A DNA stretch of 64,000 nucleotides from Owenia fusiformis (taxonomy: Eukaryota; Annelida; Polychaeta; Sabellida; Oweniidae), in the NCBI GenBank assembly GCA_903813345.2, contig CAIIXF020000012.1:16054020-16118019 (forward strand), in the 5' to 3' direction. Of the stretch, positions 1 through 12,621 are shown one piece after another. The notes under the pieces are model-generated. The model was not told where the DNA came from and did not search any database. It worked only from the letters and a program-made list of their open reading frames with translations. Positions within the stretch are counted from its first letter, which is position 1, and each line of letters starts with the position of its first letter. A program made the translations under genes and the position numbers.

Positions 1-1480
1 CATGTGAAAATCCTTAAACCTTCTAAAAATCCATCTTAATTGTTTTTTTTCATCTTAGTTTCACACTACAAAACCATACATATCTTCAAAGAGGGACAAA
101 TGTAAACAATATATGGCTCACCAAAGGTCTTACCTGAAATTCGTAAATTCAGACCGGATATTATACAATTTTTCAAATTTTGAACTTGTTAAAATCCTTA
201 AAGTCCTTAAACATTCTTAAAATTCATCTAAATTATATTTTACATTTTAGTTCGTTACTTTAAAAGCATAAATATCATTAAAGAGGGACAGATATAAAAA
301 CATAAGGGTCATCCAAGGTCATACCTTAAATTCGTAAATTCAGACCTGATATTGTACAATTCTTCAAATTTTGGACTCATTAAATTCCTTAAACCTCCTT
401 CCACACCATCTAGGTTATTTCTTACATATTAGTTTCACACTACAAAACCATAAATATCATCAAGGAGGGACAGATGTGAAAAATATATGGCTCACCAAAG
501 GTCTCACTTGAAATTCATGAATTCAGACCTGATATTACACAATTCTTCAAATTCTGAACTTGTTAAAATCCTTAAACATTCTTAAAAACCATCTAAATTA
601 TTTTGTACATCTTAGTTCCACACTACAAAACCATAAATATCATCAAAGAGGGACAGATGTGAAAAATATATGGCTCACCAAAGGTCTCACTTGAAATTCG
701 TAAATTCAGACCTGATATTGTACAATTCTTCAAATTTTGAACTTGTTAAAATCCTTAAACATTCTTAAAAACCATTTAAATTATTTTGTACATCTTAGTT
801 CCACACTACAAAACCATAAATATCATCAAAGAGGGACATATGTGAAAAATATATGGCTCACCAAAGGTCTCACTTGAAATTCGTAAATTAAGACCTGATA
901 TTGTACAATTCTTCAAATTCTGAACTTGTTAAAATCCTTAAACATTCTTAAAAACCATCTAAATTATTTTGTACATCTTAGTTCCACACTACAAAACCAT
1001 AAATATCATCAAAGAGGGACAGATGTGAAAAATATATGGCTCACCAAAGGTCTCACTTGAAATTCGTAAATTCAGACCTGATATTGTACAATTCTTCAAA
1101 TTTTGAACTTGTTAAAATCCTTAAACCTTCTTAAAAACCATCTAAATTATTTTGTACATCTTAGTTCCACACTACAAAGCCATAAATATCATCAAAGGGG
1201 GACAGATGTAAAAAATCAAGGGCTCATCCAAGGCCTTACCTAAAATTTGTAAATTCAGACCTGATATTGTACAATTCTTCGAATTTTGAACTTGTTTATA
1301 CATTAAACTTCCTTAAAACCCATTTTAATTATTTTTTACATCTTAGTTCCATACTTCTAAACCATATTTATCATCAAAGAGGGATAGATCTGGAAACCAT
1401 AGGCATCAGCTATAGTCATACACAAAATCACCCCTCTCAAAAATGTCAAATTTTTCAAAAAATCAACATTTTTTTCTCAG
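1..1480. repeat. ~183-bp satellite, about 8 tandem copies
   Basis: The motif GAGGGACA recurs near 91, 286, 465, 647, 830, 1012, 1198 and 1378, a spacing of about 180-195 bp. Neighbouring landmarks (CACTACAAAACCATAAATATC, TCAGACCTGATATTG) recur in step. Copies 3-7 are nearly identical and the outer copies are more diverged, typical of unequal exchange in an array. The array probably continues left of the window. No coding potential is seen. Confidence 0.93.
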
Positions 1481-2831
1481 CTCCTACTAATTCAATTAGT
1501 TTCAACCTTTCAGGGCTTATAGCCCTGCTACTGGGCACTTCACATGAAATTTTTCAATGTCTTCCAGTGTCTGATTGAAAAGTGAGGCTCTAAATAGTAA
1601 AAAAATGGGTCATGAATTTGCCCCCTGGGGTACATACTTTGTAGTATTTTCCAAATTCTGTAGGAGTGATTGGCATTATTTATTTTGCAAAAGATTCATA
1701 TATATAATGTCTATGTATGTAACTTACAAACATCAAGATATCTAAAATTATTGAGAATGAAAAAATTATTTTCCGGGGGTGGGATGTTTTTGGGGGGTGG
1801 GGGGCTAACCCCTGAAAAAAAAGAATTATGTACCACTCTGTGAAGCTATCACCTAGGTAGAATTTTCATCCAAGACTTCCCTCTAACTGAAAATGCTGCC
1901 AAACCAACTATACTCCATTTATTAAGAATTTTCCTCCTCGCTCTTAGAGTATAGTGAATTTATAGTTTTCATAAGTATGTAAGAATAAGAATGCCATCTA
2001 TTTTTCTCTCTAAGATCAGTACTTTATCTCATCCTACTTGAACTTAATGAAAATAAAAGATCATTTTTAACTTTAATTTGTAGCTTTGTGTAAAATGAAT
2101 CTGTTATGTTTGAACCTATCAAAGATATACACTTAAATAATATGTTACGTAGGAGAAACAATGTTAGATTTAAGATAGGAGTGAAGCATTGAGGTTTTTT
2201 GAAACTTCACAAAAGATAAATATAGTACAGTATATAGCATAATTAAATTATGAGCAAGATATGAGGGAAACGAGTGGCAAAATAATAAGGCCCATCTGAA
2301 CGAAACGAAACTTGATCAAAAACTTTATTTCACATAAAATCAATATAAAACCTTTGTGATGAAATCATGTTTCTCTGAAAAGGGGTTCTCTCATGTGAAG
2401 TAGATAGAAATTTCCAAAGTAAAGTGCACTTCTGAACATTTTTGGGTTATTTTATTTGAGAACATGAGGAACCATTGATTGTTTTTTGTGTTATATTATT
2501 GTGTATAACATACCTAATGAAGCATTTTTATGCAAGCCAATAGGAAAGTTAGTGGGCTATATTGACCCATATTGCCCGATTACCACAATGCCCCATTATA
2601 AATTGTTTTGATATTAGATTACTTATTTAAAATAACCATGACAATATCATGACATCATGTTTCATTTCAGTCAGATTCTACTCGCACATGTAGATGTGTG
2701 ACGTCATTGATACAAAGTAGCCATTAGGATAATTGTATGTAATACATGTACATCAGCTATGTCACTATGACGTGAAATTTGCCTTCGTTCTTGCCCAAAT
2801 ATAGAGCCTCTCTAGTCTCAAGGTCTGCTTA
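1481..2831. other. Non-coding flank; 3' flank of P450 copy A shared with copy B
   Basis: I see no gene here. From about 1930 to 2830 the sequence matches 11770-12620 plus 16135-16310 near P450 copy B, so it belongs to the segmental duplication that carried the P450 gene. G-rich runs lie at 1770-1810. Confidence 0.6.
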
Positions 2832-3785
2832 CTGTAGAAGAAGAAATTATAGCGGGAACAAATTATAACGAAATGCTGCCAAAATCAAAAATTGCGAGAA
2901 GAAATTATAACGGTCCAAGAGCCCAATAATTTCATGTCAAACTAGGCCTAGAAAGCCCATTGTTCTAGCCGAGGTTTTAATGCTTGATTCCCGAAATTAT
3001 TAAGGGTTACCTCTGTGAGCGATAATAGAGTTACTAATTCACGCGAACTTACTGTGTTTAAATGAAAGCTCCTCACGGTTCATATACTTTCGAATACTCA
3101 TTCTAATACTAGTTATGCTTCCTTGATTGTTTGATTACTCATACAGTCATCATATTTGGTTTCCCTGGTACGTAATCAGTATTAATTCAAAAGATTAACT
3201 GACCTATTTTGCCATGACGTTTTTAATTTACGAACGAATAAAATTAGTAACAACTTGTTCGCCTTTTGTTTTTCAATAAATGTATACATACATGCTCTCA
3301 GTAATTACCTGTTAATTATTGGCTTACTTATTGTACTTTCCAGGTAAGTTTTAATTCTAATTAACGGATTATAACAATCAAGTAAACCGGTGACACAAGA
3401 CTTTCTTTATAATCGCCTAATATAATGTTTAATGCCAGCGGGAAAACAAACAGCTTATCCCTGTATCTAAATATTTTCTTCAGGAATGGTACGTTGATAA
3501 GATGCTAAACTGTTGTTTATATTGTTTCTGATTTGTATAGTTTGAAACAATGTCTGTAGTTTTACGTTATGTGTTTTTGTGTTCGTTCTTTTTCTAGTAG
3601 CAAAGGTAATTAAAATACCGATCGTAAATCTAATGTAGCAATAAAACTTCGACGAGGCGGTCTAACATTCTGGCGTTTCATGATTTCAGTAAGTTTTATA
3701 TTTTTGCGGAATTAATCATAACGGTCGAAGCCTGACGCTATTTTTCGCTATAATATTTTCCTCGTTATATTTTCTTCTTCTACAG
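2832..3785. mobile_element. TA-target MITE with CTGTAGAAGAAGAAAT termini
   Basis: The termini are inverted: CTGTAGAAGAAGAAAT at the left and its complement at the right. TA dinucleotides flank it at 2830-2831 and 3786-3787. The paralogous flank of P450 copy B (about 16300) reads straight through with a single TA and lacks the 954 bp, so this is a real insertion after the gene duplication. TA target use suggests a Tc1/mariner-type mobiliser. No transposase reading frame is visible. Confidence 0.9.
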
Positions 3786-3925
3786 TATATTGGGAGAACT
3801 CAGGTATATTTCACGTAAAAGTGACATGACCTCTAAAATGTTCAGTAGATATCTGAATGTCTGTTATAGTGGGGTGTTATTTATGCAAACATGAATAACC
3901 TAAGCATGTCTCATATGCTATAGCG

Positions 3926-3931
3926 TTTATT
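3926..3931 (-). promoter_or_regulatory. AATAAA overlapping the stop codon, P450 copy A
   Basis: The stop codon TAA lies inside AAATAAAC, so a canonical polyadenylation hexamer overlaps the end of the reading frame. The same arrangement is kept in copy B. If used, the 3' UTR would be only tens of bases long; a downstream signal may be used instead. Confidence 0.35.
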
Positions 3932-6900
3932 TTCTACTTTCCCTGTCTTTGACAATAATGTTGAATGGACCAGGTTGAATTGTTATTGCGTATGTGTATT
4001 TTGTTGGGTCAGGATCTGGCGGGTTGTTTTTATCTTCAGGTAAAATCTCCAGTTTTTGTAGCAAACTGGTGACAAACAGAAACATTCTCACTTTCGCCAT
4101 TGCTTCTCCCAAGCATTCTCGTTTACCAACTCCAAATGGTAGAAATCTATTGAGAAAGTAGTAAGGGCAACATAATAAATACAATACAAGCCATGCCTCA
4201 TATTTTTTTTGTTGTAAAGCAAATAAAATGTAGAAACTCATATAGAATCATCTGAAAAATGGTAGAATTTATACTGCACTAATTCTGTAATAAATACATG
4301 TAACAATTCAATCCAATTTGTAAACAAATTTTATTGTTGTAAACCCCCAAAAACTGTAGAAACCCAAGAAAATGGTGGAAGTTGTACTGCGCAAACACTA
4401 CTGTAATATATACATGTATGACTTACGATTTTCTTTCATTTCCTGGAAGCAAGTTTCCATCATCATCCAAGAATCTTTCCACTTTGAACTCATACGGCTC
4501 ATCAAAGTACTTCTCATCATGATGTAATGCCCAGATGTTCATCCAAACCTTGTCAAAAAGTAGAATACATGTAACATGGGTTGTTTGGCACATGGTTTAT
4601 ATTTGCGAATTCAAGATGAATCTCTCAGGGTATTTGATCTGTTGATACCATGTACTTAAGTGGAGTTCATCTTCAGGTAAAAATTCATGTCTGTTGCAGG
4701 GCTTGCATTAACGGCGTCCCGTACATGTTAAGGACTCAAAAATAATTTGGAGGACGCAAAAATTGAAAATATTTCCGCTCATATACAGTTTGCATTTAAG
4801 TGGCAGGAAAATACTGATTTTATGATTTTACATCGGGACACCCTATATATATCCTTCTATTTTCAATATATTGAGTCGAGTACCTCCAAATATGAAGGAG
4901 AATGCGAGTGAAGCGAGCGGCGAATGGTCAAAAAAAATTCAGCCTGTTGAAATTGCCAAAAGGCCTGTTGAAAAAATATTTATTGAAACCCCTGGGTCAA
5001 TACTATAATGTGTTTACAACGATACCTAACAAAAACAAATAATTATGATCTCTCACCTTTATTTGAATCGTAAATACATGTAAGGCTCAACATGTTGAAT
5101 ATTTACAAATAATCATGATTCTCTCAAATTTTTCGACTTTGTTTATTTTTAGATTTGAAACCATGACACGCAACAGTTTTTCCTATTCAGAAACAAATAT
5201 TAGGTTATTCATGAAATAAAATGTATTCATTGTCGAATGAACGAACATGCATTTATTCAGTCCGTACTTAACGTTTACTTCCGTTTTAAATTCACGGCAA
5301 GAAATCAAAAACTGAAAAATAAGGGACACACTTTTTTTTCAAAGGACACACTTTTTAAAAAATTGCGTCCTTGGGACTCACAAATTTTCTAACCTAATGC
5401 AAGCGCTGCTGTTGTATATTGGTTGAGAAAAACACAACAAATCTAATTACTCATCTCCTCAAAGGTTGGGATTGAGAAGAAGAGAGAAAATATTACAGAC
5501 AATTTGGTGGCTAGTATTTAACTTTTATCAAGTAACAAAATATCATATGTTACGGTTCAGTTATACGAAGCAGCATCTTCATCCAAACCATGTCAAATAA
5601 TTAATAATGTTGACAACTTTTTGTGTACATCGATATATTTGACACTCTCCCTTAACTTCTTGAAAGATATTTGTTATAAAGTAATGCAAATAGAAATGAC
5701 AAAATTTACTTACAAACCAGGTCACCAAATTGTTTGTGATAAAAATTTTCAAGTGTTGTTTGTGAACAATTTGAATGTCATAACACTCAAGGGATAACCT
5801 TTGAAAAACTAAAGGACATTTTGAAAATGGAAAGATGGAAAATTGAACACTGATTGAAAAATGAAGAGCATAATTGGAGATCAACACATGAAATACAACT
5901 ACTGTAAAACGGGTAATTTTGACACCGGGAAATTTTAGCGATTTTTCAATTTTAGGGGGTTTTAGCGCTGGAAATTTTAGCGAAATGAGGATTAATCTTT
6001 AAAAAATCAAATTAGCGAAATGCATTAGAAATTTTATCATTTATGGCAGAAGAATGAATAACGGACATGACAGAGGAATTATCAAAATGTAAGACTTCTA
6101 ACGTACATGGTATTGGTCCAAACTACTGTAATCTCCTCTGACTAATCAAAAAATCACGAAAGATTGAAAGAAACATACGATATTTACCTTTTTCAAATTA
6201 CAAACCAGAAGTCGAGCACTGAACGAAAAGCTCCTTAAATACTAGTATTCATGTAGTTTCTCGGGAATTTGCAAATTTTAGCGCCCGGTTTATTTTAACC
6301 CCGGTTTATTTTAGCGAATTGAATTTTTAGCGAAACTATAGCGATCGCTAACAATCGCTAACAATTACCCCTCGCTAACAATACCCGTTTTACAGTAATC
6401 CTTTTATCAATTCTGGTATTAACCATCTCATGTCTCAAATCAAAATATGTCAAAGTGATCGAGCCCATGATGACTTGTGTGATTTCATTCATGTGTTGTA
6501 TATATTTGTTTCACTTAGCAGAAGAAAAACATTATTAAATAAAAATGAAGACCTTCATTTTATTTTATTTAATGTCATTTTTGTTATTCTTACCTGTGTG
6601 CCATATGGAACTTTGTAGCCCCCCACGCTAGTATCACAAAGGGTTTTATGTGCGATTGACAATGTAGTAGTCGTAGAGTAGCGCAGAATTTCTAAAATGG
6701 CAGCTTCTGTGTAAGGCATGTTATGCCTATCCGCAAAAGTTGGTAGGCGACCATCACCAATGACATCATCAATTTCAGCTTGTATATTTTTCTGGACATC
6801 AGAATGGTTGACGAGAATCATCAGAAAAGACTTTAAAGTTGATGATGTTGTTATGATACCTAATGTTGGAAAATGCAAATGCAATTCAATTTTCTATTTA

Positions 6901-9566
6901 ATATGTGCCTCAGGTGTCCAGAAACTGTACCTCCTTCTTCCCCCTGCTATAAACACTTCAAATTGCAGTAACATAAAAGCATACCTGAGCAGGAGGTCTA
7001 TAAGAGATAATTTGATTAGCTGTCTCAGTGATGCAACAGCAAATCAAATTGCAAGTTCTTAAACGGGGAATGCTAACTGCTTATCCCAGGGGGAGGAGAA
7101 AGAAGATATTCTGGATCTTGAAGCCCTGAGATCAGAGAATGTAAAGGCCTGAGCCACTGTTTTCTTGAAAATTGAATGTTAGTTAGCCTATTATACTCTA
7201 GAATAGCCTATAATACTCTAGAATAAACCAAGAATGTTTAAAGGAAAATATAAAATCAGATGATCAAAAGTTTCATTCTATTGACCACAAAGCCAGAAGA
7301 ACAAGTTGAATTCACTGAGAATCCAATAATTGAAATATATAAGAAAGAGTTACCAGCAACAAGAAGATTGAACAGAGCTCCGTGTATTTCATCCTGGCTG
7401 ATTTCTCCTTGTTTGTAATGCTGATGAAAAACTTCACATACACTTCTAGTCTCATCACTGTGCAAACTAAGCTGTAAAATAAAATGAACATGCCTTATAT
7501 GTAATGCTTGTGCAAAACTTAAAGTTGTACCTAAACCATTTTACTTGATTTAGAATATTTATCTTACCGTATGGAAGGCCACACTTTACGAAGGTGAGCA
7601 ATCAACACTTCCTCATGATACCAGGGACTGATTTCATTTTCAGAGCAGAAATTTTATGTCACCTGACAGGATGTTTGTGGTTGAAACAATTTTTGTGAAA
7701 TACGACTTTGTAAATCAAAATGAAATCCTGGCTTTCAAAAACAAGTTATTCACTCTTATGTTGCGCCAATTATTGCATGATTGAGGCTACTCTTATCAAT
7801 TTTTTGCAAAGGGTATAATATCACTTGCAATTAAGTGTGGAATCAATCGGGCTGAAATGCTATTGAAATCAGTTCTACCACAAAAACAGACACGTGCTAC
7901 CTTTATATCCCTGATATCATGATAAAATGAATTTTTGGAATTGTTGATCACCATCGTAAAGTGTGGCTTTCATTTGGTAAGATAGCATTAATATCTCTAA
8001 ATCAAGTAAAGTGGTTTGAGTACAACTTTAAGATTTTTATTTTTCTATATATGGTCTTTTTTGTGAATTTCAGTCAAGTAAAAATATTTATTTAATTATT
8101 AAAACTTTTTGATTTAGCGCCAGAATAACTTGGGATATGATATAATATATATATAATATGATTCAGTCAAAACTGTCATGACCTCAAAAAGTGCGCAAAA
8201 ATAACATTTCAGAGGTTGACAGTTTCATCTGAATGAATTGTGTTTGTTGGGAAACATCACAAGGTTTGTAGTCAAAATAAAAAGAGATGTCATTTATTCT
8301 AAATACAAGCTAATACGAGATTCTGAAATATTGGTTTTAGTATAACCTTAAAAATCTTCACATACACTTCTAGTCTGATCACTGCAAGCTTAGCAGTTAT
8401 TGGTTCAATACTTCACATATACTGTACCTGTAGTCAGCTTGTAAGTAGAGGCAAAATAGAATTAAATTGATGTATCCATTATCACATACTAATAATGGAT
8501 TCATCAATTTATACCTTTTTCTCGGCTGTATTCATCCAGTCTGAAAATAGTTTCTCTCGTATCGCCTTGTGCTCTTTTAGAATTTCAAAGGATTCATTTC
8601 CAAAGTATCTTAGCCATGGAAACATGTCTAATTCAGCCCCTGGTCCTGCATAGCCACACCTCTCCATGCTTTTTACGAGGTCACACACCAGTTGGAACTC
8701 ATGAGAACTTTTATCAATTTGTTCTCCCACAAGCTAAAATTAAATGGTCATTTAGTTGATATGTATGTATTATGTGCACACTGGTATTTTGTGCTCACTC
8801 TTGGCTTCATATATTGATTTTGAAACAAACAACTGTAAATAATTAGAATATTCAAGAATTTCGTGATATAGGTTAATGTGATATTTCAAACTTTTACACA
8901 TCGATTGTCCTTTTCATTTTTGGTAGATTTACCATGTTATATGTGAAATTTGTCTTTAAATGCATCTGTTTTCTAAAGTGTGAAATGCAAGTTAGGAGGC
9001 AATAAAGATGATGTTCTACTCACCAGACCTGTCATAATATTTGTAATGCATTGATCTACAGATTCCCTTGGGTCAAATGGAGTGTTACCATGACTTTGAA
9101 ATCTTGAAATACAGTCCTGGATTTCATCAGATGCTAAAATTGCTATTCTGTCCATGCCATCTCCAAACTGCTTGAGTCCCCGATGTGCTATTTTCTTTAC
9201 TCTCTTCAAATCTTGTGATAAATCTCTAAATGTAATATCTTTGTCACCGCCAGGGGTTACGTAGTTTATCCTCCATGAGAAAGGACGTCCAGCAAAATCA
9301 TCAGCTTTTTCCAACAGCGCTTCTCTCATGACATCATTTTCACTCAACACGACAATCTCTTCATTAAACATTTGGATTTTGAAAACATTTCCATGTCGTT
9401 TGCTCCATTCATGTAACTGAACGTACGGAGTTTGCGAAATCATTTGAAAAGCATTACCAATGACTGGCAACCCTCTTGGTCCTGGAATGTCCAATCTTTT
9501 CCAAACCCTTTTCTGTATTATCCACAATAAAATGAGGGAAAGAATGAATAGCACTGCTGGCAACAT
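3927..9566 (-). CDS. Cytochrome P450, clan-2/microsomal type, copy A (6 coding exons, 495 aa)
   Basis: Coding exons, in transcription order, are 9024-9566, 8515-8733, 7354-7471, 6594-6859, 4427-4548 and 3927-4146. All introns are GT-AG. The exons sum to 1488 nt (495 aa plus stop), a normal microsomal P450 length. Exon 1 starts with a hydrophobic signal anchor (residues 1-18) and a proline hinge (DIPGPRGLPVIG). Exon 4 has the K-helix ExxR (EILR), exon 5 a PERF-like VERF, and exon 6 the haem-binding loop FGVGKRECLGE with its cysteine ligand. By family knowledge it is an ER-anchored mono-oxygenase fed by P450 reductase; the substrate is unknown. The I-helix reads AGIITT, where most P450s have an acidic residue before the first Thr, and I do not see the usual C-helix WxxxR. 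The gene resembles CYP1/CYP2/CYP17-type proteins, but I cannot name the subfamily. Confidence 0.93.
4697..5408. mobile_element. MITE, CAGGGCTTGCATTA termini, in intron of P450 copy A
   Basis: The left terminus CAGGGCTTGCATTA and the right terminus TAATGCAAGCGCTG are inverted. CTGTTG flanks both sides (4691-4696 and 5409-5414), a 5-6 bp target duplication. The P450 relic at 31440-31480 shows the unoccupied site. The CAG start and short TSD suggest a hAT5/hAT6-type element, which is an inference. The interior carries no transposase frame. Confidence 0.82.
5902..6395. mobile_element. TA-target MITE, CTGTAAAACGGGTA termini, in intron of P450 copy A
   Basis: CTGTAAAACGGGTAAT at the left is inverted as ATACCCGTTTTACAG at the right, with TA on both sides (5900-5901, 6396-6397). 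The interior is built of short TTTTAGCG-type subrepeats on both arms. It is absent from the matching intron of copy B. Confidence 0.85.
7518..8032. mobile_element. Foldback element between P450 copy A exons 2 and 3
   Basis: The two halves are inverted copies: AAAGTTGTAC at the left end and GTACAACTTT at the right, with matching internal blocks such as GCCACACTTTACGA and TCGTAAAGTGTGGC. The arms are roughly 200 bp. It separates exon 3 from a second, degenerate copy of the exon 3 edge at 8350-8400. The exact ends and TSD are not certain. Confidence 0.75.
8345..8405 (-). pseudogene. Degenerate copy of the P450 exon 3 start, copy A intron
   Basis: CTTCACATACACTTCTAGTCT followed by TGATCACTG and AAGCTTAGC repeats the first ~40 bases of exon 3 (true copy 7432-7471), with substitutions and small deletions. 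It aligns with the outermost unit of the array in copy B. It appears to be the ancestral second unit, present before the two P450 genes separated. Confidence 0.7.
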
Positions 9567-9610
9567 TTTGAATAATTTTAACTCACACTTTGCAATCTTG
9601 AGATACTACT

Positions 9611-9619
9611 CTTTATATA
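9611..9619 (-). promoter_or_regulatory. TATA box of P450 copy A
   Basis: On the minus strand TATATAAAG lies 45 bp upstream of the ATG at 9566. At the matching place copy B reads AATATGTAAATG, so this box is not conserved between the paralogs. Confidence 0.5.
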
Positions 9620-10388
9620 TTAATGGGGCGGTATACAATCATACGAGGGTCATTCAAAATTATTGAAATTTTTGCTTATCAGAGAGTTTATGTTTTGTTA
9701 AAATTGTTTCAGTGTTTCTGGCACCATTGAAAGTACAAGTGACATATTTGAACTAGACAGCTTCAGGAATTTCTGTAAATGGCAACTATTTTGGCAACAA
9801 ATTCCAAATTGTTACTTACAATAGCTTATATTATGCTTCACCTACACAAATGAATGCAACATGTTAAATTTAGATAGGTCATTATACAATAATTGACTTA
9901 GTACAACAACACTAATATGGTGTAATGGTGGTTTACAGATTATATGAGTGGACCTAACGATGATCCAGGTGAAATATGATATCAAAAGAATAAAATTTGA
10001 TGATTCGAAATTTCAACACTTTTTAACAACCCTCATATGTGTTTTTTATATGTGTTATTTTTTATCTTTTTGTCATGTTCCAACATATTTAGATGAGTTT
10101 GACACAGTCGAGTGTTAGAGCTCCCAACACTTGAGACATTGAAATCAAGATAATTTGCGTCACTCCATTCAGGTCTTATACAACCTACATTGCTTTTATG
10201 TCAAGTGGTGACATATTTTTATAGTCTGTAACATTTCTATGGATGGCATTTGCGTTGACATTTGACACATGTTTTCTGCAATGGTTGATGAGCATTTTGT
10301 ATTAATCTTGTCTAGATAGTATTCCAGGAGTCCTCATGATAGCTCGTATTCCAGGTTTGAAGAATCTTTGTATTTCTGATTGCCTATA
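9620..10388. other. Upstream flank of P450 copy A, shared with copy B
   Basis: No gene is seen. The block matches 21140-21530 and then 29097-29330 upstream of copy B, where it is split by a 7.6-kb insertion. It supplies the empty site for that insertion near 10015. Confidence 0.65.
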
Positions 10389-11471
10389 CGAGGGGTGATC
10401 AATAAGTAATGGACGCTTTTTTACACATACTTTTTATAAACCAATCCTTTTTAATTTTCCTACCAGTGATACGTCATTCAATTACCTATCAATTCTGAAG
10501 ATTTGAAGACAAAATATATAATACATGTTGATATATCCTTATTTCCATGAAGGAGGTACAGGTACCCCGGGACCGACATTTACGTCACATGTTCAGTTTT
10601 TAGCCAGTTTGGCAAATTTCAGTTAGATTTGACCTTTTTATATGCAATAAGTGTTGTGTTGTTGTAATTTTTTTGCTGACTGGTAACACATAAACAGAAA
10701 GTATTGTGATGTCAGAGTTTTGTATGGAAGGGGTTTGCAGATCAGTTTGAGAAAGCATTGTGGAAGAAAGGGGTGGTGAGAGAAGGGAACACCCTACTCC
10801 ACATGGACAATGCACCTGTCCACAGATCTCAAAATGTTCAGAAAACAATATCCCTGGACCTCAAAATTGAGCCCTTGGCCAATGCACCATATTGTCCAGA
10901 TCTGCTCACTTGTGACTTATTTTTTCTATACTTCTTATTTCTATAGAGAAAGGATGCAGGTTTATTGACATTGATGAAATAAAACAACCCGTGCAACTGC
11001 ATCTTGCTACCATGTCAGAGAATGGATTCAGCTTTGCCTCACAATCTTGAGTTATGAGGATGAGGAATTGTGTACATGTAGCACTTGATGGAACCTATGT
11101 GGAGGGCCCTGTGGAACGAATGTGGCATGAATACCACATAGTGATGATAAAATATTCAAAATCAACTATAGCTTAACAAAATGGGGAAATTCATGACCAT
11201 AATGGTTTGTTTTGTTCAGCCTGTATTCAACTGCATTGCATGTTATACAAGCTAAAATAGCTTCAGAATGTTTTACGTCATGTCGGTCCCGGGGTACCTG
11301 CACATCCTTCACAGAATTAAAGATATATCAAAATATATTACATGTTTTGTTTTCAAATCTTCAGAGTTGATAGATAATTGAATGATGTGTCACTGATAAG
11401 AAAATCGAAGGGATTGGTCCATAAAAAGCATCTGTGTAAAAAAGCGTCCATTACTTATTGATCACCCCTCG
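10389..11471 (+). mobile_element. Degenerate mariner-like element with ~200-bp inverted repeats
   Basis: The termini CGAGGGGTGATCAATAAGTA are inverted, with TA at 10387-10388 and 11472-11473. The inverted homology extends about 200 bp inward to a GTACCCCGGGACCGACAT block on both arms. Between the arms a plus-strand frame at about 10788-10930 reads HMDNAPVHRS ... APYCPDLLTCDLFF, matching the second and third catalytic motifs (DNAPxH and PYSPDLxPxD) of mariner DDD transposases. The rest of the transposase is missing or broken and the element is about 1.08 kb, so it is a non-autonomous deletion derivative. Confidence 0.9.
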
Positions 11472-12621
11472 TACACCTGAAATCTCACAAGCAAAGTTTC
11501 AATTGGAAACTTTTGAAATTTTTCGAAGAACTTTATTTTAGAAAAATGTGGTTAACTGGGGATTTTAGCTTAAAAATTTAGAATTTGTACGAGTTATACA
11601 AATGGCATATTGAAATTATGTCTCGTATTTGTCAAATTATATGAGTGGGGATCTGAACTGGTGTACATATCTCACCAATCTTGACTTGGTACAATGACAA
11701 TCAAATTGTTTAGGAATAGGGTCCTAAAGCTCAAATTTTGAATCATTTAATTTTATCAATTTTTTTTCCTAAATAGTGAATTTATAGTTTTCATAAGTAT
11801 TCATAAGAATAAGAATGCCATCTATTTTTTCTCTCTAAGATTAAATCACAATTATAAAACAAAAAATAACTATGAGAATCAGAACTTTATCTCATCCTAC
11901 TTGAACTTAATGATAATAAAAGATAATTTTTAACTTTAATTCGTTAAAATGTATCTGTTATGTTTAAATCTATCTACGATATACACTCAAATAACATGTC
12001 ATGTAGGAGAAACAATGTTAGATTTAAGATAGGAGTCAAGCACTGTGATTTTATTGAGATAAATATAAAACATTATATAGCATAATTAAATTGTGAGCAA
12101 GATATGAGGGAAACGAGTGGCAAAATAATAATGCCCATCTGAACGAAATGAAACTTGATCAAAAACTTTATTTGACATAAAATAAATTTAACACCTTTGT
12201 GATAAAATCATGTTTCTCTGTAAAGGGGTCCTCTCATATCAAATAGATAGAAATGTCTTAAGTAAAATGCACTTCTAAACATTTTTGGGTTATTTTATTT
12301 GAGAACATGAGGAAACATGATTACTTTCATGGCATCTACACACAAAAATAATTTATATAACCAATATTTAAACAATAACATTAATCTTCAAGCCATATTT
12401 TGCTCAGTAAGAATTCACACTGGTATAATGTAATAATACATATTGTTGAACCATTGATTGTTTTTTTGTGTTATATTATTGTGTATAACATACCTAACGA
12501 AGCATTTTTATGCAAGTCAATAGGAAAGTTAGTGGGCTATATCCACCCATATTTCCCGATTACCCCGATATAGCCCCCTAATACCTTGTTTTGATTTTTG
12601 ATTACTTAAACAACCATGACA
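11472..12621. other. Non-coding; 3' flank of P450 copy B
   Basis: No gene is seen. From about 11770 to 12620 it matches the copy A flank at 1930-2620, with one ~150-bp block (about 12320-12450) that copy A lacks. Confidence 0.6.
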
